From positions 22,725,310-22,789,309 of the forward strand of contig NC_068352.1 in the NCBI RefSeq assembly GCF_014633365.1: a DNA stretch of 64,000 nt, read 5' to 3'. The DNA comes from Diospyros lotus (taxonomy: Eukaryota > Streptophyta > Magnoliopsida > Ericales > Ebenaceae). Positions 11,362 through 24,360 of this stretch are shown piece by piece. A model generated the notes under the pieces. It searched no databases and had not been told where the DNA came from. It was given only the letters and a program-made list of their open reading frames with translations. Position 1 is the stretch's first letter. Each line of letters starts with the position of its first letter. The position numbers were made by a program, and so were the translations under genes.

Positions 11362-14083
11362 TGTAACGACCATAAATTTTCACCTCAATATTTATTTATA
11401 ACAGCGAAAGCACACTGACAAAAATTATACATTTCACGGGCTCTTAAATACATCCCATAACATCAGCTAAACAAATATAACAAAACACCCCATCTGAGCC
11501 CCTGTCCACACTTACCTCCAAGGATCTTTTAGGTCGGGAGAGTCCCGTACACATGGCTATCGGCAAGGATCTGATACCACTAGCTTGACCTTGAACTTTC
11601 CCTTTCTTAACCTGGAATGATGTTAAAACAACATGAGCCACGAGACTTAACAAGCATATCTAAAATAAATGAGACATCATAGGAACACACGTATTCATAA
11701 TCATGCACATGGCTATTCAAGCTAAGTTCATATTGTATATCGTGCACCGACATGCACGTTCACGTTCACACTACTTTACATCATGCACATGCTCAATAAA
11801 ATATAAATAGCCTTTTAGCTCAATATGCTCAAGATTATCATATGCAATGTTATCACTCTTATTACTCATTAACCATACGTCACCCTCTTTGGCATGACAG
11901 CACATGCTTGACTTGCCTGGACGTCACCAGCACAACGATAGCAGTGCCCTCGCTCAGAGCCCGAGAGGACAAATACCTATCATAAACTTTTATACAATAT
12001 CATGCATAATCATATGCAACTCACACCACTATATATATATATAAGGGTCTTTATACAGTTGTTATGGGAATATTCACTTGAGTAGTTTAAGGGCAAAAGC
12101 TCACATATTCCATGTTATTCAAATCACGTCATTGAACCCATATTGGTACGTTCCCAACCCATTTACGGCATAAGGTATTAGCCCCAATATTTGCAGGCCG
12201 TCATATTGATATCTCATACAATTTTGGGGTCAAGGTAGGAACCCCTATACGACGTAAGTATTTGTACCACTTTACTTTCAGAATTATGGATAACGCATTT
12301 CGTTACTCACAATATTGGCTGGTCCCACATATTTGATAATATTAAATATTAGAAGGAGGCTGATCAGTTGACTGCTACAATTGCATCGAGTCTCCCCAAT
12401 TTTCTAAGAACGTAGTCCACATCGGTTCGGCATCATTCCCAATGAAGTAGGGGCGATACAAAACCCCGTGACGGTTATAAATAAATATTTCCAGGAGTCA
12501 CGTATATAGTTTCAACAACTCGCATATTATAAAATAATTACCATGCGTATTTGCATAATTAGGCATGGAACCGAATCATGGTAAAGGAGGTAATAAATTA
12601 TGGAAAATAACGGAGACTTACATAGAAATTAAAGAACATAAGAAGAGGGTAAGGAGCTTGCATAAGGAAAATAAGGGAATAGAAGCTTGCCTTCAAATAA
12701 TCGTTTTTTGTCTTCTTTGCCTCTCCGCTACGAAATAAAATGCTTCATAAGAAGATAATAAATTATAACTCATAATAATCAAATCTAACCACGTGAAATA
12801 CATGATTTAGCCGTAAATAATTTATAATTTAAACATATAATACTCTTAATAATTTTACCCGCTTGCCTGAAATTCTAAACACTGAATAACTCAAAAAAAA
12901 AAAAAAAAAAACCTTAAATTCTTTACCATTCTTGCTTCTGGCCGCTTCCCCTTCTTCCTCCTATTTCTTCCAAATAGCCTCGTTTGCCCTTTGATTTCAT
13001 TCTGAAACCACGGTTTCACCCACCGATTTACAGCCCATGAATTCATCTCACAGCTCAAGCTAATCATGATGTCCACTCCACCTTTAACAGATTGCAAAAT
13101 TTGAGAAGGAATAAAGCTTGGCATTTCTCAAGCCACCAGGAGGTGACACGTGAATGCTGCATGGCAGCCACTTGGCTTCATTTGGGCGTCCCTTGCTGGA
13201 AAATTTCAGCAACTGGCCATCTCTACTTGCTTATGCATGATATATTATATATTATTCCTATATATTACACCTTACAGCACCTGTAGCCTAGAATTACGGA
13301 TATACATGCATATTATATATATATATATGTCTATATATATAATAAAGTTGCCACTCCAAATTCAATATCCATTCCATGTGATTCTCATCCACGCCCACTG
13401 CTATATAATAAAGTTGCCACTCCAAATTCAATATCCATTCCATGTGATTCTCATCCACGCCCACTGCTACACACACACACATATAAATATATATATATAT
13501 ATTATATTATATTTATATACTATATTAATATAAAAATTATTCACTACAAATTTCATTTAGGTATTTCTTTAATTGTTACTATACCTTAACAATAAATTAA
13601 TAATTATTGAAATACTTAAAATTCAAAATTAATAACTCTGTTAAAGTTGATTTCACTCTCGAGCCCTCGTAGAACCTTTATTTCATTCTGAAACCACCTC
13701 AGCGTTAATCGTCATGAAAAATCGGAGCCCCCTCAAGATTCTGTGAACTGCCCAAAAGTCCCTTACAATCATTCAATTTTTCGGACTAAATCGAATCTGT
13801 ACAAGAAATTATCTTGATTCCAATTTAACACTATAAATTCTAATTTGGGACGTTTGTCACTACCATATCATTTTTCTTAGACATCTAGACTCCAGGGCAC
13901 TTCTTACAGTCGATTCGGTACTAAAACTGCAAAGAAATTATATAATCCTTAATTTAATAATTTCATAAATATTTTAAAACAAAATAACTTAGTATTTTTT
14001 TCTAAATTCCCAAACATTCATTAATTACTTCAAACACTAGAATTAATAATTGCTATTTGTCTTCAAAATTCTGAAATATTACA
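11362..14083 (-). mobile_element. LTR-like family E copy 2 (solo-LTR form), 5-bp TSD
   Basis: This 2722-bp unit begins TGTAACGACC and ends AAATATTACA. The termini are the TG...CA of an LTR with inverted TGTAA/TTACA. It is flanked by a perfect 5-bp duplication cacac (11357-11361 and 14084-14088). It carries no coding domain, as expected for a solo LTR or an LTR-like non-autonomous element. It shares the hairpin block (11610-11649) and a ggcatcattccca block (12429-12475) with the copy at 54942-57664. Confidence 0.78.
13341..13470. repeat. 66-bp tandem duplication
   Basis: Two adjacent, apparently identical copies of a 66-bp unit start aataaagttgccactcc at 13341 and 13407. They lie inside family E copy 2 between AT-microsatellites. 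Confidence 0.92.
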
Positions 14084-14448
14084 CACACTCTCACCGGAAG
14101 ACAACAGTAGGTCAAGGAGGAGGAAAAGGGAAGAAGGCTTGTCTATGATGCCTAAAGACAGCAAAACTCAAAAACTTCACTGTTCACCTTCTTCTTCCTC
14201 TCATCTCCTGCAACTTCCTCTATTTTCTTTCACTGCTTCTGCAACTTCTTTGCTTTCCTCTGCTTCCACACACTCAGCCGAGCACTCAAACTTCACTCTC
14301 TTTCCACTCGAATCCTCAGTCGAACACGTGGCCACACTCCCTTAAAATCCATTACAACCCACCGCCTCAATCGGTTGCATAAAATGGTTTAGGAACTTGA
14401 AGCAAATGGAGGTGGGCAACGAGAAAGCTGTTGGGAACACCTTTCAAC

Positions 14449-14484
<36 letters not shown>

Positions 14485-15433
14485 GTAATAACAATAATAA
14501 TATTATCTATAATAACAATAATAGTAATAAATAAATTTGGTTCATTACACGAATAACTTTTAATCTTTTGGTCAATTTCTAACAAACTTGAGTTTCATGA
14601 GATCGTCATAACCCCATTTATAATGTCCAGTATCGTATTTGATCCAACTTGTTTTAGTTCAATTCATAGTTGACACCTTAACTCAATAGAAATGGTTTAT
14701 TTGAGTCATTTTGAAGAATTAGGCTTAGACCTTATCTTTTTATAAATTCATCTTCGGTCTTCTTAAATTTTTCTTGATTCTCGATAATTTTTTCAATTAT
14801 CATTGAGCACTCATTTGGGGTTTAATATTAATTAATTTTAATATCCATTTTTTTATAAAATTCTTGGATATTAGAGTAAGACTTAATAGTCTCAAAAAGT
14901 AGTAAAAATTGATCATGATTTGTTGGGCATCTTAAGTACAAAAATATCCCCTCAATGTCCACTTTGTCCAGGGTTTCTTCATTAAGAGATGGGCATAATA
15001 CTATCAGCATGCTGTGGAACCAATCGACTTCACCACCGGTTGTTCACCTGGTTTTTCTTTTAATTGGGAATTCGTCTCTTCCTTCCCCCTAGTGATCATT
15101 CTTTTTAGCCGACTGATCCCTTTTGGAAATCCCTTGCTCAAATAGATAGCATAATCATGACATTACAAAAATCAAATTCTATGAGCTGAACAAACACTAC
15201 AACATCATTACATAGAAATAGTTGAATGCTTGATAATTTTTTTTTTAATTTTGTGACGTTCAATGTAATATTTTGTTAATTGAGATAGTAAATGTAATGC
15301 TTTTATAAAAAAAAATATTATTAGTAATTTAAAGTTTTTAGTTAATTGTGCAATTTTTAGATAGTAATTTAAGTTGATATATAACAAATAAGTAAATAAT
15401 TTTATAAATAAAATAAATATCTTATTAATCTTA
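14084..15433. other. intergenic DNA, possible continuation of family E copy 1
   Basis: 14084-14350 is pyrimidine-rich, like the inner part of the 54942-57664 element, and may be the rest of copy 1. An (AAT)n microsatellite follows at 14446-14482. A 60-codon minus-strand frame at 14828-15010 looks somewhat protein-like but matches nothing I recognise, and the sequence upstream of it is closed. Confidence 0.4.
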
Positions 15434-18040
15434 TCTATATATATATTATAACAAAACAACCGTCAAATTTTTTCCGCCCATTTTCAATTACTATTTTGAT
15501 ATTTTATTATATTTTTTTAATTTTTTTTGCTTACTCGAAATGAAATTTTTATAAGTCATTAATTAATTCTAGATTTGCGAAAAACATGTAGTTCTTGGAA
15601 CATGTAAATGATTTTTTTCATAGCTGAATAGTATTTAGAGAATGTGTAAGCATGCTGGTATATGAAGAGCCAAGATAAATATTATTAATTTATTCATATT
15701 ATTAATTTTTAAATATTAGCATAAAATTTTAATTGAAATAAATTACAGAAAAATGAGATTTTTTTAAATTGGGAGAAATCTTGAGATATTAGGTAATACT
15801 GTCGAATACTGACTGTCAAGTAAATTTTTTATTTTATTTTTATTTATATATAGTTTAATTAATTTAAATTTATTTTTTATAATTTTAAATGTTATAATTT
15901 TATATATAACTTAAATGTTATAATTTTATTTTTAACTTTATTTTTTTTGTTGCTTTTTAAAAAATGTGAGTTATCTTAAATGTGATAATTGATCATTATG
16001 AGGAATATGTAAAGTCATGTATAGATAATCAATTTTAAAATTTTGATTATTATTATTTATATAATTAATTAATTATTTAAATTTTCTTTATTTTATATAT
16101 AGTTTAATTATTTTAATTTTTTTTATAATTTTAAATGTTATAATTTTATATATAACTTAAATGTTATAATTTTATTTTTTAACTTTATTTTTGTTTGTTG
16201 CTTTCCTAAAAATGTGACATATCTTAAATGTGATAATTGATTGTCAGGAAAAATATGTAAAGTTATGTATGTATAATTAATTTTGAAAATTTAATTATTA
16301 TCATTTATATAATTAATTAATTATTTAAATTATCTTTATTTTATATAGTTTAACTAATTTAAATTTATTTTTTTATAATTTTATATATAACTTAAATGTT
16401 ATAATTTTATTTTTTAACTTTATTTTATTTTTTGTTACTTTCTTAAAAATTTGATCTGTCTTAAATATGATAATTAATTATCAAAAGAAATATGTAAAGT
16501 CATGTATAGATAATCAATTTTGAATATTTGATTATTATCATTTATATAATTAATTGATTATTTAAATTATTCTTATTTTATATATAGTCTAATTAATTTA
16601 AATTTATTTTTTATATTTTTAAATATTATAATTTTATATATAATTTAAATATTATAATTTTATTTTTTAACTTTTTTTTGGTTACTTTCTTAAGAATTTG
16701 ACCTGTTTTAATTGTGGTAATTGATTGTCAGAAGAAATATGTAAAGTCATGGATAATCAATTTTAAAAATTTGATTATTATTATTTATATAATTAATTGA
16801 TTGTTTAAATTATCTTTATTTTATATATAGTTTAATTATTTTAAATTAATTTTCTTATAATTTTAAATATTATAATTTTATATATAACTTAAATGTTATA
16901 ATTTTATTTTTTCACTTTTTTTTTTCACTTCCTTAAAAATTTGACCTGTTTTAAATGTGGTAATTATTTGTTAGGAGAAATATGTAAAGTCATATATAGA
17001 TAATCAATTTTGAAATTTTGATTATTATTATTTATATAATTAATTGATTATTTAAATTATCTTTATTTTACAAATAATTTAATTAATTTAAATTTATTTT
17101 TTATAATTTTAAATGTCATAATTTTATTTTTTTAACTTAATTGATTATTGTCATTTATTTAATTCTCTTTTTTCCCATTAGTCTACTCTGAATATGTGCT
17201 ATATGTTGAACTTGGAGAAATTAAATATAAATTAAATTTGTGTTTTGAAAATTATGTTAAGTGAGGAAGATTCAAATTGTGTGGCAAAGCGTGGGAAAAA
17301 AGAGAAACTTAATGGTGGCATGTGATTTGATAAATTGAGAGAAATAGGAGAATTTGAAGGAAGAGAAATTAATAAAAGAAAGTAAATATCTCTCTCTTTT
17401 CTTCCTCTCCATTTCCGTTCAACCCTTCCATTTCCTCTTATCTCCTTTCTCGATTATTCTTTTCAAATTTTTTCTTATTCTTTACTTTTATTTAGTAAAT
17501 TTTAACTATATTTTTTTTTTACCTAATTTGGTATTTTGGTGTAACATAGCATCACTATTCTGTCAAGTGAGTGATGTGAATGCAACTAAGAAAAATTAGG
17601 TCTTGAGGATTCATGTGATATGCACATACGAGACAAATACACGTGAAAATCTAAAAAAAAAAGTCTACCCTTGAATGCATGTTTTATAATAAAGAAATAG
17701 ATTATCATTTATTTTTTTTTCATGTTATTGTATCATTTTTGTATTTTTTACGCATTGTTTATTGTATTACATGTTAATTTAGGTTTATTGTTTACATGGT
17801 TTCGGGATAGAGTTACATGCTTTTAATTATTCGCCTACCATTGAATGTATATAAAGAAATATTTCAAAATTTGTAATTTTTTTTGTTGTATTTTCATGAT
17901 TATAACAAGATCATTTTATTTATTCTTTACTTCTTTATTGTGATTTTTATTTATTATAATTACTAAATTATATAACTTTCACTTTGACAATTTTTTTTTT
18001 TTTTGTACGATATCCTTGCATCGCATGGGTGATCCACTAG
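15434..18040 (+). mobile_element. non-autonomous Helitron with internal repeats
   Basis: The 5' end is TCTATATATATATTATAACA after an A. The 3' end is CTAG followed by T, preceded by an imperfect hairpin (ccttgc-atc-gcatgg, 18013-18027) about 9 nt before the CTAG. This matches Helitron rules: 5' TC, 3' hairpin plus CTRR, insertion between A and T, no target duplication. The total is 2607 bp. No Rep/helicase is present. Confidence 0.75.
15800..17150. repeat. five tandem copies of a ~243-bp AT-rich unit
   Basis: The marker atatgtaaagtcatgtatag recurs with small changes at about 16005, 16253, 16490, 16738 and 16980, a spacing of 237-248 bp. Each unit also has attataattttatatataac and gataattgattgtcagg. 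The array lies inside the Helitron. Confidence 0.85.
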
Positions 18041-18089
18041 TTAATATATTAAAGTAGGATAGTGAATGGTGAATTGTTTTCCCTCCAAA

Positions 18090-19640
18090 ACTTGCATCAA
18101 ATTAAAGATAGTAAAAGGTAGTAATTAATTAATTATTAAAATAAATTCATTTATTATATTGTAATCTTCAAAATATGATATCTTAACAAATTCATAAAAA
18201 AATATTTAAGTTAGTTAAATACATGGGTTTTCCAATGCTAATTAAGATTTAATATATCATATTTTCAAGAGTATGAAATAAAATTAATGCGTAGTGAAAT
18301 AAAAATAAGTCAAAATCCATATTTTCAATGAAAATTCATATTATCAATATTTTGTTATCATTATAGAAATTAAATTTTAAAATAAAAAATTAAGAATTTC
18401 AAGAGAAATTTTAATTAACATTAAAACCTATGCTTCATCACGTTTAGAAGTTTTAATTTATATTTATAATTTATAAATAAATATATAATATAATAAATGA
18501 TTTTACTTTAATAATTAATTAATTACTACATTTATAATTTAATGTAAGACTATTGCATGAGTTTCCAGCTAATTAAGATTTAAGTTAATACATTTTCAAG
18601 ATTAATGCATAGGTTTTTTAATACCAATTAGGATTTAATATATCATATTTTCAAGACTATAAATTAAGATATCACATTTTCGAAACTATAGAAGAAAATT
18701 AATGCATAGTGAAATAAAAATAAGTTAAAATTTATATTTTTAATGTTTTGTTATCATTGAAGAAATTAAATTTTAAGAGCAGAAATTAAAAATTTCAAGA
18801 GAATTTTTAATTAGGATTGAAAAACTCATGCTTCCTCATGTTTATATTTATATTTATAATTTATAAATAAATATATAATATAATAAATGGTTTTACTTTA
18901 ATAATTAATTAATCGCTATCTTTAATTTAATGCAAGATTAATGTATGGGTTTTTCAATGCTAATTAAGATTTAAGATATCACATTTTCAAGACTAATGCA
19001 TTGGATTTTTCAATACTAATTAAGATTTAATATATCATATTTTCAAGACTAGAGAATAAAATTAATACATAGTCAAATAAAAATAAATCAAAATTCATAT
19101 TTTCAATGTTTTGTTATCTTTATAGAACTTAAATTTCAAGATTAGAAATTAAGAATTTCAAGAGAAATTTTAATTAATATTGAAAAATCCATACTTCCTC
19201 ACATTTAGGAGTTTTAAGTTATATTTATAATTTATAAATAAATATATAATATAATAAATAATTTTACTTTAATAATTCATTAATTACTACCTTTGATTTA
19301 ATGTAAGACTAATGCATGGATTTTCAATGCTAATTAAGATTTAAGATAACACATTTTCAAGACTAATTCATTGGTTTTTCAATGCTAATTAAGATTTAAT
19401 AAATCATATTTTCAAGACTATAGAATAAAATTAATGCATAATAAAAAATAAATCAAAATTCATATTTTCAATGTTTTGTTATCATTGCAAAAATTAAATT
19501 TTAAGAGAATTCTTAATTAGCATTGAAAAAACCCATACTTCCTCACGTTTAGGGATTTTAATTTATTTATATTTATAATTTAAATAAATCTATAATATAA
19601 TAAATAGTTTTACTTTAATAATTAATTAATTATTACCTTT
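18090..19640. repeat. four-copy tandem array, ~350-390 bp unit
   Basis: The marker ttttactttaataatta recurs near 18500, 18893, 19260 and 19606. Units share ttttgttatcatt, gaatttcaagagaa and ataaataaatatataatata. Unit length shrinks from left to right. The array starts about 50 bp after the Helitron end. Confidence 0.8.
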
Positions 19641-20179
19641 AATGATTTGTTGTTCTGATGTAATAGCTTTTGTGTATAAATAGGAAGCTCATGTCAAGAT
19701 TTTTCAGTTTATATAACATATTGTAATTTAATAAAAGTCTTTTTAAAGTAACTTTTTAAAATTTAGATGAAAGAGTTTATTTTCTCAATCAAATCAACGC
19801 TAGCAAAACGCAAAGGAAAGGCGCAAAGGACGTTGAAGGTTCAAGTTGTGAGGCTTTGGAAGATTGCTTTGAAGATAAGTCAAAAACTTATAGCATCGAG
19901 ATAATTTTTATGGACGAATAGGTTTTTTTTTCTCTTATAAATATATTATTAATTATTTATATACTATCTTTTGTTTTGTATAAATTATTTAATATTTTTC
20001 CATCAAATTTATAGGGTGGAAGGATTCACGCAACAATCAAGCGTTCGTCGGTTCAGTCTTTCAAAATATTGATTTGTGAAGGACAATTGTATTTTATGTA
20101 ATATTTTATAGTTGAATACAACAATAAGAAAGACAAGAAGTCACAAGTACAACCTAAATTTTAGGCCAAAGACTAATGT

Positions 20180-20490
20180 TGTAGATGCTATGGATGAAAG
20201 TTTTTTAATACAAATTTTATCTTCAAATCATTTATTGATATTTTGAGTGCAATTGAACTTAATGAAAATAAATTGTTTGGTAAGTATAAAGTTGATTATA
20301 CAATTATTTATGCCCTTATAACTAATATATTTTTTTTAATTTTATTAAAGATATAATTGAAGAGGTTGTTGGCAAAGACAATGCTAAGTGGCAAAAATCT
20401 TGTGGAAAGACAAGCAAACTCATTGATATTGTGCTTAAAGACCTAAAATATGCTTCATTCATAATTTTTTTAGATGTTAAATGATAATTT
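20180..20490 (+). pseudogene. replication protein A-like (Helitron/RPA1 type) fragment
   Basis: Two exon pieces can be read across a 71-bp intron (gtaagt at 20280, ending aag at 20350, phase 1). Joined, they give F-I-D-I-L-S-A-I-E-L-N-E-N-K-L-F then D-I-I-E-E-V-V-G-K-D. This fits the OB-fold region of plant RPA1-like proteins that spread with Helitrons (family pattern ..F..D-V-I-G-x-V-V). The frame closes at 20484 and the rest of the protein is missing. A partial second copy of the end of this block (gatattgttcatgaggacct) follows at 20535-20555. The assignment rests on a short motif. Confidence 0.5.
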
Positions 20491-20984
20491 TATTTAATTA
20501 TATTATAATAATTTTTTAATATGCTTCATTCATCGATATTGTTCATGAGGACCTAGAGTACGCTTTACCCTTAATTTTTTTATTTAAATGATAATTTTAT
20601 CTGCGTATACTAATATGTGGGTTTTAAATTATTAATCACCATTTTCATTTGTCATCTTTGTCAATTGTGTGGTGCTTCAAGTGGGATGCACCAACGACTT
20701 ATTTTTTGTCTATTTATAGGGAGAGATTAGAATAATATGAAACTCATAATTTTTTTTTCTCATTTTTTATGATTGTGGAAGGTATAGAAGCTCTAATGAT
20801 GGTTGTAATTAATACATAATGAATGTCAATGATTGTTTTTTGTATATATCTTGTTTTCTACTAAATTAATGTGATGACATTTTTATTATTAGTATATCTC
20901 TTGTCAAAATTAATAGGTACAAAATCAATTTTTATATAATAATAAAAATAGTTATTAGAATTGTAATAATGATAGATAAATATA

Positions 20985-21499
20985 TATATAACGACGAAAA
21001 TATTGATCATTGATATTATTTTTAGTGATTGGTAAATATAGTTATAACAATGGGACTATTCATCATTCATATTATGTTTAGTAACGGGTAAATATTGCAA
21101 TAACGACAGGACTATTCATCATTGATATTATATTTAGTTATGGGTAAATATTGCAATAACGACAGGAATATCCATCATTGATATTATATTTAGTGACTGG
21201 TAAACATTGCAATAACGACTAGAATATCAATCATTATATATTATTATCAACGACCACACACATTGTTATAGCAACGAGAATATTCGTCGTTATTATGAGT
21301 TTTAACGATGGGACTTATGCCCCTCACTACTTATATTAACGATGGTATTTTTTTTCCATCATTAATACTTTTAACGACAGAAGGTTTAACGAAGGGCGAT
21401 GACGGGATTTTTCCCGTCGTTAAAACTCTTTAACGAAGGAAAATTGACTTTTAACGACCATTTTTTCTCTCGTTTAAATCCTTTTTTTTTTTTGTAGTG
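20985..21499. mobile_element. CACTA element fragment, one end with repeats
   Basis: The right end reads TTTGTAGTG at 21491-21499 (reverse CACTACAAA). It is preceded by taacgac/gtcgtta subterminal motifs and by about four tandem units of ~59 bp (20985-21250, shared catcattgatattata). A matching left end was not found. Confidence 0.6.
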
Positions 21500-21599
21500 T
21501 AGCAATATGCCATTGACATGCAGAATAAAAAAAAAACAAACTTAATTACTCCTATTGACTTTCATAGATATATACACCGAGAAATGATGTTTTCTTGAA

Positions 21600-22230
21600 A
21601 GCCAATAGAATTGATGGTATTATTAAACTTAATATATCATTGAGGAGATGCTTGTTTAAGTTCGTATATTGATTTCTTTAACTTACACATCGTGTGTTTC
21701 TTTCCCTTAATTAAAAAGCCCTGAGGTTAGTTCATATAAACATTTTCCTTTAAATTACCATTAAGAAATACAGTTTTAACATTTATCTGATCTAATTTTA
21801 AATCAGATTATACTACATTGCCTGACTGCATGATTGAGATGATGACCGAATGCAATATTTTGATAATCAAATTACGAAAATACCCCTCACTACTCTCTCT
21901 TCTCCCCTTTTGTTGGGCAACCGTAAACATGTAAGTATCTTAAATTGGGTTTCCACCAGTTCATAGTTCAAAAGAAATCTTTGGAATTGTCTTATTAGAA
22001 ACCCTATTTAGTAAATATATGACAATCTTTAATGCATATATCCACAAAATTAAGGTTAAAGAAGAATGACCCATTATACTCTTAACCATTTTTACTAAGG
22101 TATGATTACGCTTTTTAAGTTGCACCATTTTATTGTGATATACCTGGTATTATGTTTTAAGCACAAATACATTGTCTTTCAAAGGAAGTTGGCAAAAGAA
22201 CTCAAAGACTGACCTGATTCATCAAATTTT
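21600..22230 (-). pseudogene. Ty1/copia pol remnant (integrase end and reverse transcriptase)
   Basis: On the minus strand, 22150-21940 can be read as M-G-H-S-S-L, then L-N-R-V-S-N-K-T-I-P-K, which fits the end of a copia integrase core. 21820-21690 reads V-K-T-V-F-L-N-G-N-L-K-E-N-V-Y-M, the copia reverse transcriptase block before the active site. Stops and shifts interrupt it. No LTRs were matched to it. Confidence 0.72.
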
Positions 22231-23370
22231 TTTATAATATTCATCACTCATATATTCAACTTTACAATTTTTATCTTTTATCTAAATTGTCTATTTTATC
22301 TAAATATTGTATCTCATCTTTTTATATGGGTGCTGGAAACATAGCATGAGATCAAAATAGCCAAAGCAAGCGCATCCACAGTAGCAATGCCTTCTTCAAT
22401 CGCCCTCGCATCAGTCCGACTTCAACTCCACAGAATCAGCATGCATGGAGGGGGAGGTCGATCTGTTCAAGATGTATCCCCAATCCATTGAGGGAGCGCA
22501 CCAGATCGTTATATAGTCATACTGTTAGATGTATTTATATATGTATCACTGTTCTTGGAATCAATTTCTTATGTCAAGTTATATACGTGTCCCTTGTGCT
22601 GTGTTATTGTCACATTGGACAACCATTTGCTCCAATTTATTCTTTTCTTCTTTTTTCTTTTTATCATTCTCTGCCCCATTTATTCTTTGCTCTTTATTTG
22701 TTTTTATTTTAATACAATTACGCTTGTGGTTCAGAATTAATTAGGTGAAGGTTATGAATTCAAATATAATTTTTATTTGAATATTTAAATACTTGAATGC
22801 ATGCATTTAACTTAAAATTATATATACATATATAATATATATTTTTTGGGTATATGTAGTAAAATCTTTTAACAACTAATTAAGGAGAGCTTTCAAAAAT
22901 TATATATGCATGCATTTACTTTTGATGTGATTAAAAAATGTAAATCAATAATAAGTCACGACAACATATATCACCTCACACGTGTCTTAACCCATCTTAA
23001 TTAAAGTTTTCTTAATTTGATTGACCTTTTTGTCCAAATATGGTCCACGCCCAAATCGTTACTTAAAATTATTAGGAAAATATATATTTTAACTTTTATA
23101 TTGTATGTTATTTTTATTTAGTTATTTAATTTTTTTATTATTTTAAAGACACCCATAAATTTATAATTTCAAGTCAATTACACAATTGAACTTTTTTATT
23201 ATTTTAATTATATTTTTAAATTTATTATCTTAATAAATTTATTGAAGTGTGTAATTAATTTAAAATTAAATAATTTAGACATATATTTAAAATAAGGTAA
23301 AATTTGAATGTCTAAATAAAAAAAAAATGCAAAACATGACCAAAATATGTATTTGGCCCAAAATTGTTAT
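22231..23370. other. intergenic DNA upstream of WSD copy 1
   Basis: 22340-22510 is GC-richer and unlike its surroundings but matches no domain I know. 22740-23330 is AT-rich. No gene is seen. The last few hundred bases should hold the upstream promoter of the acyltransferase. Confidence 0.5.
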
Positions 23371-23410
23371 TGGCTCCACGACAGCGTATGATTGTGTGCG
23401 TGTATATAGA
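23371..23410 (+). promoter_or_regulatory. core promoter of WSD copy 1
   Basis: tggctccacgac (23371-23382) is shared with the same position upstream of copy 2. A TATA box, tatataga, at 23403-23410 lies 85 bp before the ATG. Conservation between paralogues supports function. Confidence 0.6.
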
Positions 23411-23487
23411 CGGCCATGGGGAGTTGCAGGGAGTCTGAAAGAACACGAGATTAGGCTTAGGGGCTGTAGGCAGAGTGTTGGAAATCG

Positions 23488-23658
23488 ATGGAGTCTGAGC
23501 CGCCCGTAAGCCCAACCGGGCAGTACTTCAACAGCTCCGCCATGTCCATCTCCATTCTCGCCGTTCTGGCATTCGAAGCTCCCATTGATGACTCCCAATT
23601 TCTCTCTCTTTTCACCCATGTCTTCCTTCCCGTCAACCCCCGTTTTTCCTCCATCATG
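23488..23658 (+). CDS. WSD1-like: WSD copy 1 exon 1 (57 codons)
   Basis: Starts M-E-S-E-P-P-V-S-P-T-G-Q-Y-F and ends P-R-F-S-S-I-M before the gt donor. The start is set by alignment with copy 2 and by the TATA box 85 bp upstream. Same length as exon 1 of copy 2. Confidence 0.85.
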
Positions 23659-23660
23659 GT

Positions 23661-23662
23661 CA

Positions 23663-23707
<45 letters not shown>
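23661..23707. repeat. (CT)n(TA)n microsatellite in intron 1
   Basis: Begins three bases after the exon 1 donor. The same compound repeat is at the same place in copy 2 (34523-34558), so it predates the gene duplication. Confidence 0.9.
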
Positions 23708-23747
23708 TTGAATGTTACAGTTCTAATCAATGATCATGCAAAAGCAG

Positions 23748-24326
23748 GTTGTCGACGAGAAAGACACCAAAAAACGGAAGAGGGTTGAAGTGAAGATGGA
23801 AGACCACATCAAGGTGCCTCGTTTTCCCGCCGGAATGTCGCCGGAATTCTACGACAGCTGCTTCGACGACTACTTGTCGACGATAGCTTTGGAACACTTA
23901 CCACCAAGCCGGCCCTTATGGGAAATTCATGTCATCAAGTACGCCACCAGCAACGCCGCCGGGAACTTGGTGTTCAAGCTTCACCATTCGCTCGGCGATG
24001 GCTATTCTCCGATGGGAACTCTTTTCTCTTGTTTCCAGAGAGCTGACAATCCTTCTTTTCCATTAACTTTTCCTTGTCATCAATCAAATTCTGAGGACAA
24101 ACATGCAAAGATCAGAAGCGTCTTCAAGGTCGTGCCTCGAGTTTTATATGGGCTTGCCAATACTGTGTTGGATTTTGGATTCAGTTTCCTGAAGAGTAAC
24201 TTTGTTGAAGATGGCCAGACGCTGATCCGATCAGGAGAAGATGGAGTTCAGTTCCGGCCAATTACAGTCACCACCTTGACATTTTCTCTTGATCGGCTGA
24301 AAGAAATCAAAGCTAAGCTTGGAGTG
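23748..24326 (+). CDS. WSD1-like: WSD copy 1 exon 2 (193 codons), catalytic exon
   Basis: Begins V-V-D-E-K-D after aaagcag and ends K-A-K-L-G-V before gtaag. Holds H-H-S-L-G-D-G, P-R-F-P-A-G-M-S-P-E-F and the F-R-P-I-T-V block. Open throughout. Confidence 0.88.
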
Positions 24327-24360
24327 GTAAGATATAAAAATGGACAAAGATAGAAGCGTG

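Noticed and set aside
14828..15010. 60-codon minus-strand frame with protein-like composition
   Set aside because: No family recognised, upstream sequence closed; too short to call a gene.
15800..17150. Regular repeats at ~243 bp that might suggest a CRISPR-like array
   Set aside because: Whole units are repeated with no unique spacers, in a plant Helitron.
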